DNA of 52,098 bases, from the NCBI GenBank assembly GCA_020073365.1, contig JAIQFL010000047.1:1-52098 (forward strand). Direction: 5' to 3'. Source of the DNA: Terriglobia bacterium (GTDB lineage Bacteria; Acidobacteriota; Terriglobia; Bryobacterales; Bryobacteraceae). This document shows positions 1-8,735 of the stretch, piece after piece; the first letter of the stretch is position 1; each line of letters begins with the position of its first letter. The notes under the pieces were generated by a model. It was not told where the DNA came from. It did no database searches and was given only the letters and a program-made list of their open reading frames with translations. Both the position numbers and the translations under genes were made by a program.

Positions 1-1288
1 TGTTGCCCAAGCCGTCCGTAAGGCTGGTGATCTGCCCGGCCGCGGAGCGCGTGGCGGCGGACCCGCTTCCCCCCGGATTCGCGACGCCGGCAAGATTGCC
101 GGAAGCATCGTACGTGAGTGTCCAGACGTTGCCGTTGGGATCCGTGACGTGCGCCGGACCGGCGCTGGTATAGTCGGCCGACCATCGGTTGCCCGCGCCA
201 TCGGCGATACCGGTCAGGTTGCCGCCAGCATCGTAACTGAACCTGGCCGACTCCCCCGAGCCATTGGTGGCAGCGGTGCGCCGGCCTGCGGCATCATAAC
301 CGTAGGAAACGGTGTTGCCGTTCGAGTCCGTCACGGATAACAGAAGTCCGGCGGCGCTCGAAACATAGAGCGTGGCGTTGCCGTTGCCATCGGTCATGCG
401 AATCTGCGTCGCGTTGAGCGGGATATCGTACTTCCGCACGGCGCCATCCGGCGTGGTGAGGGTGGCCACGGACGTAAAAGGGGGATCGCTGTAGTAGGCA
501 ATCGCGGTGGTACCGCCGGCACTGCTGATGGAGGTCAGGTTCCCGGAGTCGTCATATTGATAACCCACGGTCTGGCCATCGGCATTGGTCTGCTGTGCCA
601 GGCGTCCGTCGTCCGTGTAGGCGTAGGTCACCGTTCGACCCGCCGCGTCGGAAACCGACGCAATGCGGCCGCCACTGCCGTAGGCAAACTGGAGCAGGCG
701 TCCGCGATAGTGCGCCGCCGTCATGCGCCCGGCGGCGTCGTAGTCGAGAGAAACCCGGGTTGCGCCCGAATCCTGGATCGCCATCAGGCGCCCATCGGCG
801 CTGAAAAGCTGCGTCGTGGTAGAGCCTGCTGCGCGCAGCGTGAAGCCGCCGCTACCATTCTTCACGAGGGTGTCCGTGGTGCCAGTCAGCGCGAAGAATC
901 CGCCGCTTCCGGACCCGGAGGGCACCGCGGGGGCGAACCGGTCGATGCGTCCTGAACCGCGCCGCAACACCTGGGTGCCGTCCGAATCGGCGGTCAGGCT
1001 GTCGCCCAGGTTGAACGACCAGCCTGCGCCGAAAAGTCCCGAGCGCGTGTCGTCCTGGTTGTAGGAGCGCTCCAGCGAGAACCCCGGGGACGGCCCCCCG
1101 AACGCGAGATCCGTCACCTGGATGTATAGAGTCAGGTTGGAAACATTGACGAAGACCTGGGGATACCCGGTGACGTGGCACAGATCGCCCCGGCAAATCG
1201 CATCGTAGGCCGTGAACCGATTCTCGCCGGGACCGCCAAACCCAGGCGGAGCGCAATCGCGGCAGGCACCCTGGGCCGTGGTGCGCAT
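1..1288 (-). CDS. RHS/YD-repeat protein, 5' part (runs off the window)
   Basis: Reading the minus strand gives one open frame from 1288 to the window edge, so the C-terminal part is missing. The translation is a cell-surface or secreted RHS-type protein. An N-terminal stretch contains FGGPSPGFSLERSYNQDD and LFGAGWSFNLGDSLT, the usual start of the RHS repeat region (DUF6531-like). YD repeats follow, such as VSLDYDAAGRMTAAHYRG, VTYAYTDDGRLAQQTN, VGYQYDDSGNLTSI and VSYGYDAAGRRTAATN. Such proteins act as polymorphic toxins, adhesins or wall-associated shells; the variable C-terminus that would decide this is outside the window. The ATG at 1288 cuts off an apparent signal segment (WVSLCLLLT) encoded just upstream in the same frame, so the true start may be a rare codon near 1330. 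Family call is firm; start and role are not. Confidence 0.85.
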   Translation of the reverse strand, partial: MRTTAQGACRDCAPPGFGGPGENRFTAYDAICRGDLCHVTGYPQVFVNVSNLTLYIQVTDLAFGGPSPGFSLERSYNQDDTRSGLFGAGWSFNLGDSLTADSDGTQVLRRGSGRIDRFAPAVPSGSGSGGFFALTGTTDTLVKNGSGGFTLRAAGSTTTQLFSADGRLMAIQDSGATRVSLDYDAAGRMTAAHYRGRLLQFAYGSGGRIASVSDAAGRTVTYAYTDDGRLAQQTNADGQTVGYQYDDSGNLTSISSAGGTTAIAYYSDPPFTSVATLTTPDGAVRKYDIPLNATQIRMTDGNGNATLYVSSAAGLLLSVTDSNGNTVSYGYDAAGRRTAATNGSGESARFSYDAGGNLTGIADGAGNRWSADYTSAGPAHVTDPNGNVWTLTYDASGNLAGVANPGGSGSAATRSAAGQITSLTDGLGN

Positions 1289-1413
1289 CGTCAGCAAAAG
1301 ACAAAGAGAAACCCAGTACCTATAGGAAATGGCGCACCTCTACGAAACGTGAGTGTAGCAAATGGCGAGTTGCGGAAAGATACAATAAGGCTTATCGGGA
1401 ACTCGCTCTCCCC

Positions 1414-2106
1414 ATGCCCAAGCGAATCGCGATCGTGGAAGATGAGGCCGAACTCGCCTCGCTCATCGACTACAACCTCAGCCACCAGGGTTATCAGACC
1501 CAGGTCTTGAGCGGCTTTGAAGGTACTCTTAAGGCGCTGGAGCAGGGCAGGCCGGACCTGATCCTTCTGGACGTGATGCTGCCCGAAATAGATGGTTTCG
1601 AACTGTGCCGCCAGATTCGCCAGTCACCCGTTCTGGGACGAATTCCGGTGCTGTTTCTGACGGCGCGGTCGGACGAAGTGGACCGCGTGTTGGGCCTGGA
1701 GATCGGCGGCGACGACTATATGACCAAGCCCTTCAGCCCGCGCGAGCTGATCGCGCGCGTGAAGGCCCATCTGCGCCGTGAGGAGATGGATATCGACCCG
1801 CCGGCGGTGGAAATCGGCCCCTTCCGTCTGGACCGTTCGGCGCGCCGCATCTACCTCTCCACCCGTGAGCTGGCCCTCACGTCCACGGAGTTTCACCTGC
1901 TGGAGTTCTTCCTGACGCACCCAGGGCGCGCCTACAGCCGCGACCAGCTCCTGGAATCCGTTTGGGGCGAACAACGCTACGTCACGCCGCGCACCGTGGA
2001 CGTGCATGTGCGGCGATTGCGCGAACAGATTGAAGAACAACCCGACAGCCCGCGCTACCTGACAACCGTCCGCGGCTTCGGCTATCGTTTCGAGGAGTCC
2101 TCTTGA
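1414..2106 (+). CDS. phoB: PhoB-type response regulator
   Basis: A 230-aa OmpR/PhoB-family two-component regulator. The receiver domain (residues 4-120) has the acidic pair E9/D10, the phosphoacceptor D53 in LILLDVMLPEIDG, T83 and K105. The C-terminal winged helix (about 130-228) has LTSTEFHLLEFFLTHPGRAYSR and ends in TVRGFGYRF, typical of PhoB. Its stop codon overlaps the TTG start of the downstream sensor kinase by four bases, so the two are translationally coupled and form a cognate pair. A TACAAT hexamer at 1381-1386 could be a -10 box for this gene; it diverges from the RHS gene. The PhoB name rests on the neighbouring PhoR-like kinase. No pst genes are present to confirm phosphate control. 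Confidence 0.88.
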   Translation: MPKRIAIVEDEAELASLIDYNLSHQGYQTQVLSGFEGTLKALEQGRPDLILLDVMLPEIDGFELCRQIRQSPVLGRIPVLFLTARSDEVDRVLGLEIGGDDYMTKPFSPRELIARVKAHLRREEMDIDPPAVEIGPFRLDRSARRIYLSTRELALTSTEFHLLEFFLTHPGRAYSRDQLLESVWGEQRYVTPRTVDVHVRRLREQIEEQPDSPRYLTTVRGFGYRFEESS

Positions 2107-3566
2107 CCGGCAAGATTTTTCTCAAGCTGATCGTCGGCGTATTCTGCTTGCTCCTGCTGGCGCTCATCACGGTGGACTATTCCGCCAGCCGTGTAGCCTA
2201 CCACACCTACATACAGAACCTGGTGCAGCAACTGGCGGACGAGGGGCGGATAGTAGCGCTCTCGCTGCCGGACCCCTCCACGTTCAGTCCGGAACAGGCG
2301 CGGAGATTGGCGGCGGCCGCCGGCGGGCGCCTGACCGTGGTGCGGTCCGACGGCAAGGTGCTAGTGGATTCTGAGGCCGACGCCGCGCGGATGGAGAACC
2401 ACAGCAACCGCCCTGAGCTGATACGGGCCTTTCGCGGCGAGGTGGGCTGGATCGAACGGCAGAGCCCGACGATCGGTATCAAGTTCCTCTACGTAGCTGT
2501 CCCGATTCAGGGCGGGGCGATCCGGCTGGCCATGCCGATTTCGGAAGTCGACCAGCAAGTGAATCGGGCTCGCGGAAAGATTCTGGCCAGCACCGCGCTG
2601 GCGTTTCTTCCGGCAATCCTCATTGCAGCCCTATTCTCACGATGGATCTCGGCCCGCGTCGCCGCCATCATGTCGCATGCCGGCGAACTGGCTCGCGGCA
2701 ACTTCCGCGCCCGGCTTCCGCAAACCGGCAGCAGCGAATTCGCGCAGCTCGCCGTTACGCTGAACGAAACCGCCGGGAATTTCCAGAAGACCGTCGAGCA
2801 GCTCCAGCGCGAGCACGCCGAGCTGGAACGGGTGGAGCGCATCCGCAAGGACTTCGTGATTAACGTGTCACACGAGTTGCGCACTCCCCTGGCGTCCATT
2901 CAGGGCTATACCGAAACCCTGATCGATGGCGCGCTGAACGATCCCCTCCACAACATGCGTTTCCTCGGGATCATCCGCCACAACGCCGAGCGTCTGGCCC
3001 GCATTACGGAAGACCTCCTGACGCTCTCCCGCATCGAACAGAAGCGCCGGACGTTCGAGTTCGAACCCCATCTGGTCAACGGTCTGCTGCACGACGCCCT
3101 GGAGCTGATCGCTCCCGTGGCGGAGAAAAGGGACATCCATCTGGAGTTGGAACCGGCGCCTCCCGACTCCGAAGCGTGGTGCGACAGCGAAGCCGTTTCC
3201 CAGATCCTGAGCAACCTGCTGGACAATGCCATCAAGTACACTCCTCCCGGAGGCCGCATCACGGTGGGCGCGAGTCCGCGGGATGGATCGATGGAACTCT
3301 TCGTTCGCGACACCGGAATCGGGATCCCCCCTGAGGAGTTGCCGCGACTCTTCGAGCGCTTCTATCGCGTGGACAAGGCCCGTTCCCGTGAGCTGGGCGG
3401 CACCGGCCTGGGCCTTTCGATTGTGAAGCACCTGGTGGCAGCGCACGGCGGAGCGACCCGCGTGGAGAGCCGGCTCAACCAGGGCTCTACGTTCTTTTTC
3501 ACACTACCGGTGGATGAATCGGCCCTCCGCCAGGATCAGCTTAATCCCGAATTCACCGCCTCTTAA
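2103..3566 (+). CDS. phoR: PhoR-type membrane sensor histidine kinase
   Basis: A 487-aa kinase starting with TTG, overlapping the regulator stop codon by four bases. Transmembrane segments lie at about residues 5-25 and 160-180, bounding an extracytoplasmic sensor domain of about 130 residues. A HAMP segment follows (about 180-235). The DHp domain has the phosphoacceptor H257 in NVSHELRTPLASIQGYTE. The ATPase domain shows the N box (LSNLLDNAIKYTPPGG, about 369-384), the G1 box (VRDTGIGIP, about 401-409) and the G2 box (GGTGLGLSIVKHL, about 432-444). It should phosphorylate the coupled regulator and perhaps also the second regulator directly downstream. The extracytoplasmic domain resembles PhoR-type sensors, but its ligand cannot be told from sequence. 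Confidence 0.88.
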   Translation: MTGKIFLKLIVGVFCLLLLALITVDYSASRVAYHTYIQNLVQQLADEGRIVALSLPDPSTFSPEQARRLAAAAGGRLTVVRSDGKVLVDSEADAARMENHSNRPELIRAFRGEVGWIERQSPTIGIKFLYVAVPIQGGAIRLAMPISEVDQQVNRARGKILASTALAFLPAILIAALFSRWISARVAAIMSHAGELARGNFRARLPQTGSSEFAQLAVTLNETAGNFQKTVEQLQREHAELERVERIRKDFVINVSHELRTPLASIQGYTETLIDGALNDPLHNMRFLGIIRHNAERLARITEDLLTLSRIEQKRRTFEFEPHLVNGLLHDALELIAPVAEKRDIHLELEPAPPDSEAWCDSEAVSQILSNLLDNAIKYTPPGGRITVGASPRDGSMELFVRDTGIGIPPEELPRLFERFYRVDKARSRELGGTGLGLSIVKHLVAAHGGATRVESRLNQGSTFFFTLPVDESALRQDQLNPEFTAS

Positions 3567-3654
3567 CCACTCTGTAACATGGCCGCTGGTAAGTTGTAAT
3601 CGAGACCCGGAGCCGCGACCGAATACCCTTTGGGTGGGAGCGGCGGGTCACCTC

Positions 3655-4368
3655 ATGAAAAAAATCCTCTTGATCGAAGACGATGCGGATCTCTTCTCGC
3701 TGTTGAAGTACAACCTCGAGAAGGAGGGCTTTTCGCTGACCGGATTGCAGACGGGAAGGGGAGCCCTGGACCTCTGCCGGCAGGTGCGGCCGGACCTGAT
3801 CCTGCTGGACATCATGCTGCCCGATTCCGATGGCCTGGACCTGTGCAAAGGTATCCGCAAAGACCCGGACCTAGCCACCACCCCCGTGATTTTCCTGACG
3901 GCTCGCGCCTCCGAAACGGACCGCATTGTGGGGTTGGAGATCGGCGCCAACGATTACGTGGTGAAGCCGTTCTTCGTGCGTGAGCTCTTCGCCCGCATCA
4001 AGCTGCAGTTCCGGGGCGCCGCCTGGACCCAGACGGCAACTGCGCGGATACTGGAAGCCGGCGGTTTGGAATTGGACCCGAGCAGCCGCCAGGTCCGGCT
4101 GAACGAAACTCCTCTTTCGCTCACCGCCACGGAGTTCCGCTTGCTGGAGTTTCTGATGAGCCGTCCCGGAGTGGTCTTCAGCCGCGAGCAACTGCTCAAC
4201 GCCGTGTGGGGCCAGGACCGTGCCATCACCGACCGCGCCGTGGACGTCTACGTCCTGCGCCTGCGCCAGAAGATCGAACAGGATCCGGCCAGCCCGGTTC
4301 TGATTCATTCGGTGCGCGGGTTCGGGTATACTTTCGAGCCACGGCGGGCCATGGCGGCCGGTGACTGA
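3655..4368 (+). CDS. second PhoB/OmpR-type response regulator
   Basis: A 237-aa regulator with the start placed at the ATG that opens MKKILLIEDDADLF; an upstream in-frame extension would overlap the kinase and adds nothing conserved. The receiver has E8/D9/D10, phosphoacceptor D52 in LILLDIMLPDSDG, T82 and K104. The winged-helix domain carries LTATEFRLLEFLMSRPGVVFSR and ends in SVRGFGYTFEP. It lies 88 bp behind the kinase gene on the same strand, so a single PhoR-like kinase is bracketed by two full-length PhoB-like regulators that differ in sequence. It could be a second output of the same kinase or a paralogue with its own input. The 3' end lies in a long inverted repeat. Confidence 0.85.
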   Translation: MKKILLIEDDADLFSLLKYNLEKEGFSLTGLQTGRGALDLCRQVRPDLILLDIMLPDSDGLDLCKGIRKDPDLATTPVIFLTARASETDRIVGLEIGANDYVVKPFFVRELFARIKLQFRGAAWTQTATARILEAGGLELDPSSRQVRLNETPLSLTATEFRLLEFLMSRPGVVFSREQLLNAVWGQDRAITDRAVDVYVLRLRQKIEQDPASPVLIHSVRGFGYTFEPRRAMAAGD

Positions 4369-4423
4369 CGAGACTGTCCCCAAGGCGCGGTTTGTGCGCC
4401 GCGTGGACAGTCCCGTCAGTCAC
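4361..4423. repeat. 63-bp near-perfect inverted repeat
   Basis: Two 19-bp arms (4361-4379 and 4405-4423) are complementary with one mismatch; the left arm begins gtgactgacgagactgtcc. The 25-base loop contains a GC-rich inner stem. It covers the stop codon of the upstream regulator and could form a strong transcript hairpin. There is no T-run, so it is either a factor-dependent terminator/mRNA-stabilising hairpin or a REP-like insertion. Confidence 0.75.
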
Positions 4424-4462
4424 CCCACGCAAACGCCGCATCCGGCATACTACGCTATAGCC

Positions 4463-6202
4463 ATGCGTTTCCTCCTCGTAGTTTTCGCGGCCTGTCTTCT
4501 GGCCAAGGCCCAGATGCCCGCGCAAGATGCGCGGAACATCGACCTACCCAATACCGATACGCACTTCACTCCCAAGGTCTACAAGACCCTGGCCGAGTGG
4601 CAGGCCCACAAAGAGCACCTGCGGAAACAGATCCTCTCCGCCGCAGGGCTGCTCCCCCTGTTTCCGAAAAACGACTTGCGCCCGCAGATCTTCGGGCGCA
4701 TCGAGAACCGCGACTACTCCATCGAGAAGGTGCTGCTCGAAACCCTGCCCGGATACTACCTGGGCGGCAACCTCTATCGCCCGCTTCGGCCCGCGCCGCT
4801 CGAAGGATTCCCGGCGGTGATCAGTCCGCACGGCCACTGGAACTACGGCCGCCTGGAGCACACCACCATCGCGTCGGTGCCCGCCCGCGCCATCAACCTG
4901 GCGCGCCAGGGCTACGTGGTCTTCGCCTATGACATGGTGGGCTACAACGACACCATCCAGACCCCGCACGATTTCGGCGACCAGCCGGTCGAACAGCTTT
5001 GGGGGTTCGGGCCGCTTGGTCTTCAGTTGTGGAACTCGGTCCGCGCCATCGACTTCCTGGAATCTCTGGCGGGCGTGAACCCTCGCAAGATCGGTGCTAC
5101 CGGGGCTTCCGGCGGCGCCACCCAGACGTTTCTGGTTTCGGCGGTCGACGACCGCATCCAGTTCTCCGCGCCCGCCAACATGGTCTCCCTGATCATGCAA
5201 GGCGGCGGACTCTGCGAGAACGCGCCCAACCTGCGCCTGGACACCACCAACGTGGAATTCGCCGCGATGATGGCCCCGCGGCCCATGCTCATGACTGCCG
5301 CTACGGGAGACTGGACCCGCAACATGCCGCGCGAGGAGTACCCCGCCGTGCGCTCCATTTACGATCTCTACGGCAAGGGCGAAAACGTGGAAACGCTGCT
5401 GCTCGACGCGCCCCACAACTACAACCAGCCGAATCGCGAAGCCATGTACGCGTTCTTCGGCAAGCACGTGCTGGGCGAGACCGACGCCGCCCGCTTCAAA
5501 GAGAAGTCTATCCGCGTCGAAAAGCTGCAGGACATGCTGGTGCTGCACAATCGCAAACTGCCTGACAATGCCATCTCCTACCAGCAACTTTTCGAGGAAT
5601 GGATCCGCTTCGCCAAGGAACAGTCCGCGAACCCGCGCGAGCGCCTGACCTATGCCCTGGCCGCGGACTGGCCGGCCGAAGTGCGCAGCCAGATTGACGG
5701 CGAGCGCATACTGCTCGGCCGGGCCGGCAAGGGCGACCGCATCCCGGGCATCTGGGTAAAAGGCTCGAACCCTCCCGCCCTGGTAGTGGATCCGGGCGGC
5801 GCCGAGGCCGCGCGCAAGACCGGCGAAGTTGCGCGCCTGCTCGCATCCGGACGCTCCGTGCTGATGATCGACGCTTTCCAGACCGGTAGCGCCATAGCGC
5901 CGCGCGACCGCTCGGTGAAGATGTTTCTGACGTTCAATCAATCCGACGATGCCAACAGGGTACAGGACATCCTGACTGCCCTGGCCTGGCTGAACCAGCC
6001 GAAGACCCGGCTGGTCGGCCTGGGCAAGGCCGCGGTGTGGTGCGTCTTCGCCGCCGCAGTATCGCGCCAACCGGTCGAACTGCAGGCCGACCTGGCCGGC
6101 TTTCGAGGCACCGACCAGGATTTCCTGACAAGCTTCTTCGTGCCGGGAATCCAACGCGCGGGGGGACTGGAGGCGGCGAGGCAGTTGGTGGCGGGGCAAT
6201 AG
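4463..6202 (+). CDS. secreted alpha/beta hydrolase (acetyl xylan esterase-like)
   Basis: A 579-aa protein with a Sec signal (MRFLLVVFAACLLAKAQ), which fixes the ATG at 4463. The core is an alpha/beta-hydrolase fold: the oxyanion-side motif ISPHGHWNYGR, the nucleophile elbow GATGASGG with S216, a candidate acid D283 (ATGDWTRN), and the catalytic His in APHNYNQPNRE (H318). This arrangement matches large secreted esterases of the acetyl xylan esterase/DUF-type hydrolases common in Acidobacteria. A C-terminal region (about 400-579) holds a second, degenerate hydrolase-like segment without a clear nucleophile. Likely role: deacetylating or de-esterifying plant or microbial polysaccharide outside the cell; the exact substrate is unknown. 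Confidence 0.75.
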   Translation: MRFLLVVFAACLLAKAQMPAQDARNIDLPNTDTHFTPKVYKTLAEWQAHKEHLRKQILSAAGLLPLFPKNDLRPQIFGRIENRDYSIEKVLLETLPGYYLGGNLYRPLRPAPLEGFPAVISPHGHWNYGRLEHTTIASVPARAINLARQGYVVFAYDMVGYNDTIQTPHDFGDQPVEQLWGFGPLGLQLWNSVRAIDFLESLAGVNPRKIGATGASGGATQTFLVSAVDDRIQFSAPANMVSLIMQGGGLCENAPNLRLDTTNVEFAAMMAPRPMLMTAATGDWTRNMPREEYPAVRSIYDLYGKGENVETLLLDAPHNYNQPNREAMYAFFGKHVLGETDAARFKEKSIRVEKLQDMLVLHNRKLPDNAISYQQLFEEWIRFAKEQSANPRERLTYALAADWPAEVRSQIDGERILLGRAGKGDRIPGIWVKGSNPPALVVDPGGAEAARKTGEVARLLASGRSVLMIDAFQTGSAIAPRDRSVKMFLTFNQSDDANRVQDILTALAWLNQPKTRLVGLGKAAVWCVFAAAVSRQPVELQADLAGFRGTDQDFLTSFFVPGIQRAGGLEAARQLVAGQ

Positions 6203-6276
6203 TCTTTCACACAGTCGATTACGACGCTCCGCAACAACCTCTGCATCACCCGTCCCCGACTCTCCTCAGCCTTCGG

Positions 6277-7191
6277 CTATCGCTCAGCCATGGCGTAGTG
6301 CCGGCCAATTTCGGAAGCATAGCGCTTGCCGAGCGTAGCGGCGTTTTCCGATATCCAGTTGCTGAACAGAGTCTGCCCGCTCGGAGCAGAGCCCGAAACG
6401 AGGAGGTTGGCCATGAGCCCTTTGAGTTCGTCGCGGGTCAGCATTACGTCAGCAAATGCCAACCCCAGCACCCGGGCAGCCAGAAGAGCCAGCCAGGGCG
6501 GGCCGTTCACCAGACGCGCCCTGCTCCCAATGGCCTCTGCAATCAAATGAACCAACTGCTCGAACCCGAAGGTCTCGGGACCAACCGCGTCAACGGTCAT
6601 GTTCTCCGATCGCCGCCCGGCGTCTACCGCGATCTGCGCGACGTCTTCCACGTAGACCGGCTGCAGGCTGTAGCGACCGTCCCCCGGCACAAGGAATACC
6701 GGGAGTTTTCTCAACAGGAATGCGATGTTGTTGATCAGGATGTCCTCAGCGCCGAAGATCACGGTGGGCCTCACGATCGCATAGCTGATCTGCGACCGTC
6801 GAATCTCCTCCTCCAGGAGCGCTTTGCCGCGGAAGTATGGCAGGTTCGAGCTCACAGAAGGATTGGTGATGCTGATATGGACGATTCGCCGGACGCCCGC
6901 TATCTTGGCCGCTTGGATTAGCGCGATTGTATTCCTTACGGCCCGGTCATGGGTTTCATCTCTTCGGTCGAAGCGCACCCAGTACGTGTTGTAGAGCGTG
7001 TGCGCACCGGCGAGCGACGCCGCCATCGCCTCGGGATCTTCAAAACGGAACGGAAGCGCCTTTACCTTGGGCCCAAATTCGTTCATTCGGCCGGTGTTTC
7101 CGGTGAGTGTCATCACCGCCTCTCCCGCATTGAGGAGCCTCCGGGCGATGTACTTACCGGTATACCCAAAGGCTCCCGTCACGACATTCAT
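6277..7191 (-). CDS. NmrA-like NAD(P)-binding oxidoreductase
   Basis: A 304-aa atypical short-chain dehydrogenase. It opens with MNVVTGAFGYTGKYIARRLL, a Rossmann GxxGYTG loop of the NmrA/complex-I NDUFA9-like group. A motif region HISITNPSVSSNLPYFRGKALLEE has YFRGK in the YxxxK position. Later there is a DVAQIAVDAGRR segment typical of the family's substrate-binding half. It starts four bases inside the upstream regulator gene (ATGA overlap), so regulator and enzyme form one operon; the regulator probably controls it. The substrate is unknown; members range from NADPH sensors to quinone-binding or sugar-modifying proteins. Confidence 0.78.
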   Translation of the reverse strand: MNVVTGAFGYTGKYIARRLLNAGEAVMTLTGNTGRMNEFGPKVKALPFRFEDPEAMAASLAGAHTLYNTYWVRFDRRDETHDRAVRNTIALIQAAKIAGVRRIVHISITNPSVSSNLPYFRGKALLEEEIRRSQISYAIVRPTVIFGAEDILINNIAFLLRKLPVFLVPGDGRYSLQPVYVEDVAQIAVDAGRRSENMTVDAVGPETFGFEQLVHLIAEAIGSRARLVNGPPWLALLAARVLGLAFADVMLTRDELKGLMANLLVSGSAPSGQTLFSNWISENAATLGKRYASEIGRHYAMAER

Positions 7192-7748
7192 GGCCGTTCC
7201 ACCTGTCCTTTCTTGCGTTTCGCCCGGCGTGGAAGAAGGGCTTTCAGTCCATCCGAGCGCAACTTTTCCACCCGGAGTAAAGTCGCCACGATCCCATCCA
7301 GTGTGTGGAAAAAGCGTTCCATCGCTGCCAGCCTTTGTTCGTAGAACCGGGCCAGATCCGAGTCTGACTGCGAGTGCGATCGCGACCGCACCTGCTCGAG
7401 GGTCGAACTGACCCCATTCAGCGCTTTGTCGAACTCCGGCTTTTGCCTGCGCTCGAGGACGGTCTTCACCATCTTCCAGAAATCGGTATCCGCCTCGTAA
7501 TAGTCCTTGCGATCGCCGGTCCGCAGGTGCCGATGCACCATGCCTAGCTGCTCAAGGGCCCGGATATTCGTGCTGATGGCGCCCTTGGTTACGCCCACAA
7601 TCGGTATCAGTTCGTCGAGCGAGAGCGGGCCCGGCGACAGATACAGTGCCGCATAGAGCCCGCCCATGGCGCGCGAGTATCCCCAAAACTCGCTGATGCG
7701 GCTCAGGTTTTCGATCATTCGTTGGCGGGCTTCGATCAGATCATTCAT
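7188..7748 (-). CDS. GbsR/MarR-family transcriptional regulator
   Basis: A 186-aa DNA-binding protein. The winged helix lies at about residues 25-90: GYSRAMGGLYAALYLSPGP, then LDELIPIVGVTKGAISTNIR (recognition helix) and LEQLGMVHRHLRTGDRKDYY (wing). The C-terminal half is helical and probably dimerises. This is the GbsR-like branch of MarR regulators. It is co-transcribed with the oxidoreductase downstream (ATGA overlap). A short inverted repeat just upstream of its start suggests autoregulation. The effector is unknown. Confidence 0.82.
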   Translation of the reverse strand: MNDLIEARQRMIENLSRISEFWGYSRAMGGLYAALYLSPGPLSLDELIPIVGVTKGAISTNIRALEQLGMVHRHLRTGDRKDYYEADTDFWKMVKTVLERRQKPEFDKALNGVSSTLEQVRSRSHSQSDSDLARFYEQRLAAMERFFHTLDGIVATLLRVEKLRSDGLKALLPRRAKRKKGQVERP

Positions 7749-7750
7749 CG

Positions 7751-7766
7751 TTTAGTACATTCTAAA
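7751..7766. promoter_or_regulatory. candidate operator of the GbsR-like regulator
   Basis: The 16-base sequence tttagtacattctaaa has TTTAG/CTAAA arms around a 6-base centre. It sits two bases upstream of the start codon of the minus-strand regulator gene at 7748, where an autoregulatory site would block transcription. The position is suggestive; binding is inferred. Confidence 0.4.
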
Positions 7767-7912
7767 TCTTCAGACCGATCTAGTGCAACAGAAATCTCTC
7801 CAGTGAAGTGGTCCGATAAATGTCTTATCGCGAAGTGGCCCGCGCACAGGGCCAGTAGCCGGCTTTTGGGGGAGGTTCCGAGGGGAGGGCCCGTGGGTTG
7901 TGGCGTCTTCCC

Positions 7913-8692
7913 CTATAGCTTAAACAACTCCCGCAAGCGCCGTGTCTGCACGCGGCTGACCGGCACCTCGGTGTGCTTCTTATCGTCCATGCGCAACTGA
8001 TAGCTCGACTTGAACCATGGCACCACCTCCTTGATCCGGTTAATGTTCACCAGGTAGGAGCGGTGTACGCGCCAGAACAGATCGCGATCCAGATTGGCCT
8101 GCAGGTCTTCGATGGTGCGGTAGGTGGAGTGGCCTTCCAGGTTCGTGGTCACCAGCGTGATCAGCCCGTTGTCGATCGTCGCGTAGATCATTTCATTGGC
8201 ATCCACAATGAAATGCCGGTTGTTGGATCGCACCAACAGTTTGGTTCGCGGAGCGGCGGGGGTGGCGTTCTTGGCGGCAACCGGCGGTTCGGGCGTCTTC
8301 TTGTCCTGGATCGCTCGCCGCACGCGTTCGATCGACTCGGCCAGTCGCTCCTTGTCCAGAGGCTTCAGGAGGTAGTCCATAGCCTCCAGCCGGAACGCTT
8401 CCACGGCGTATTGCTCGTAGGCGGTCACGAAGATGAAATGCGGCGGATCGATCCCTTTTTCCCGCAACTGGCGGACCACGCCCATGCCGTCCAGGCCCGG
8501 CATGTTCACATCTAAAAATACCAGCTCGGGCTCCAGATTCCGGATCAGGTCCAAGGCTTCCAATCCGTTGGAACCCGTTGCAACTACTTCCACTTCCGGG
8601 AAATCGTTCAACAGATACGAGAGTTCGTCGCAGGCCAATTGCTCGTCATCAACGACAATTGTAGTGAGGGTAGCCGTCGCACGGTCTCTCAT
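7913..8692 (-). CDS. LytTR-family response regulator
   Basis: A 259-aa regulator. The start is set at the ATG at 8692 because the receiver begins right after it (LTTIVVDDEQLACDELSYLL); a longer upstream reading would run into the divergent gene. The receiver has D15/D16, phosphoacceptor D61 in VFLDVNMPGLDG, T90 and K110. A linker rich in Pro/Ala joins it to a LytTR DNA-binding domain (about 150-259: KLLVRSNNRHFIVDANEMIY, HRSYLVNINRIKEVVPWF, VPVSRVQTRRLRELFKL). No partner kinase lies beside it. It is divergent from the inositol phosphate synthase gene, 43 bp apart, so a shared regulatory region is possible. Confidence 0.88.
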   Translation of the reverse strand: MRDRATATLTTIVVDDEQLACDELSYLLNDFPEVEVVATGSNGLEALDLIRNLEPELVFLDVNMPGLDGMGVVRQLREKGIDPPHFIFVTAYEQYAVEAFRLEAMDYLLKPLDKERLAESIERVRRAIQDKKTPEPPVAAKNATPAAPRTKLLVRSNNRHFIVDANEMIYATIDNGLITLVTTNLEGHSTYRTIEDLQANLDRDLFWRVHRSYLVNINRIKEVVPWFKSSYQLRMDDKKHTEVPVSRVQTRRLRELFKL

Positions 8693-8735
8693 GGAGTTGG
8701 TATTATAGCATTTCGACTCTAAGGAGAAACGCAGA

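Noticed and set aside
3571..3600. Possible Pho box (ctgtaac ... ctggtaag) between the kinase and the second regulator
   Set aside because: The half-sites are not spaced 11 bp apart and match the consensus poorly.
4544..6199. Long minus-strand frame opposite the secreted hydrolase
   Set aside because: It is the shadow of a GC-rich gene; the plus strand has a signal peptide and catalytic motifs.
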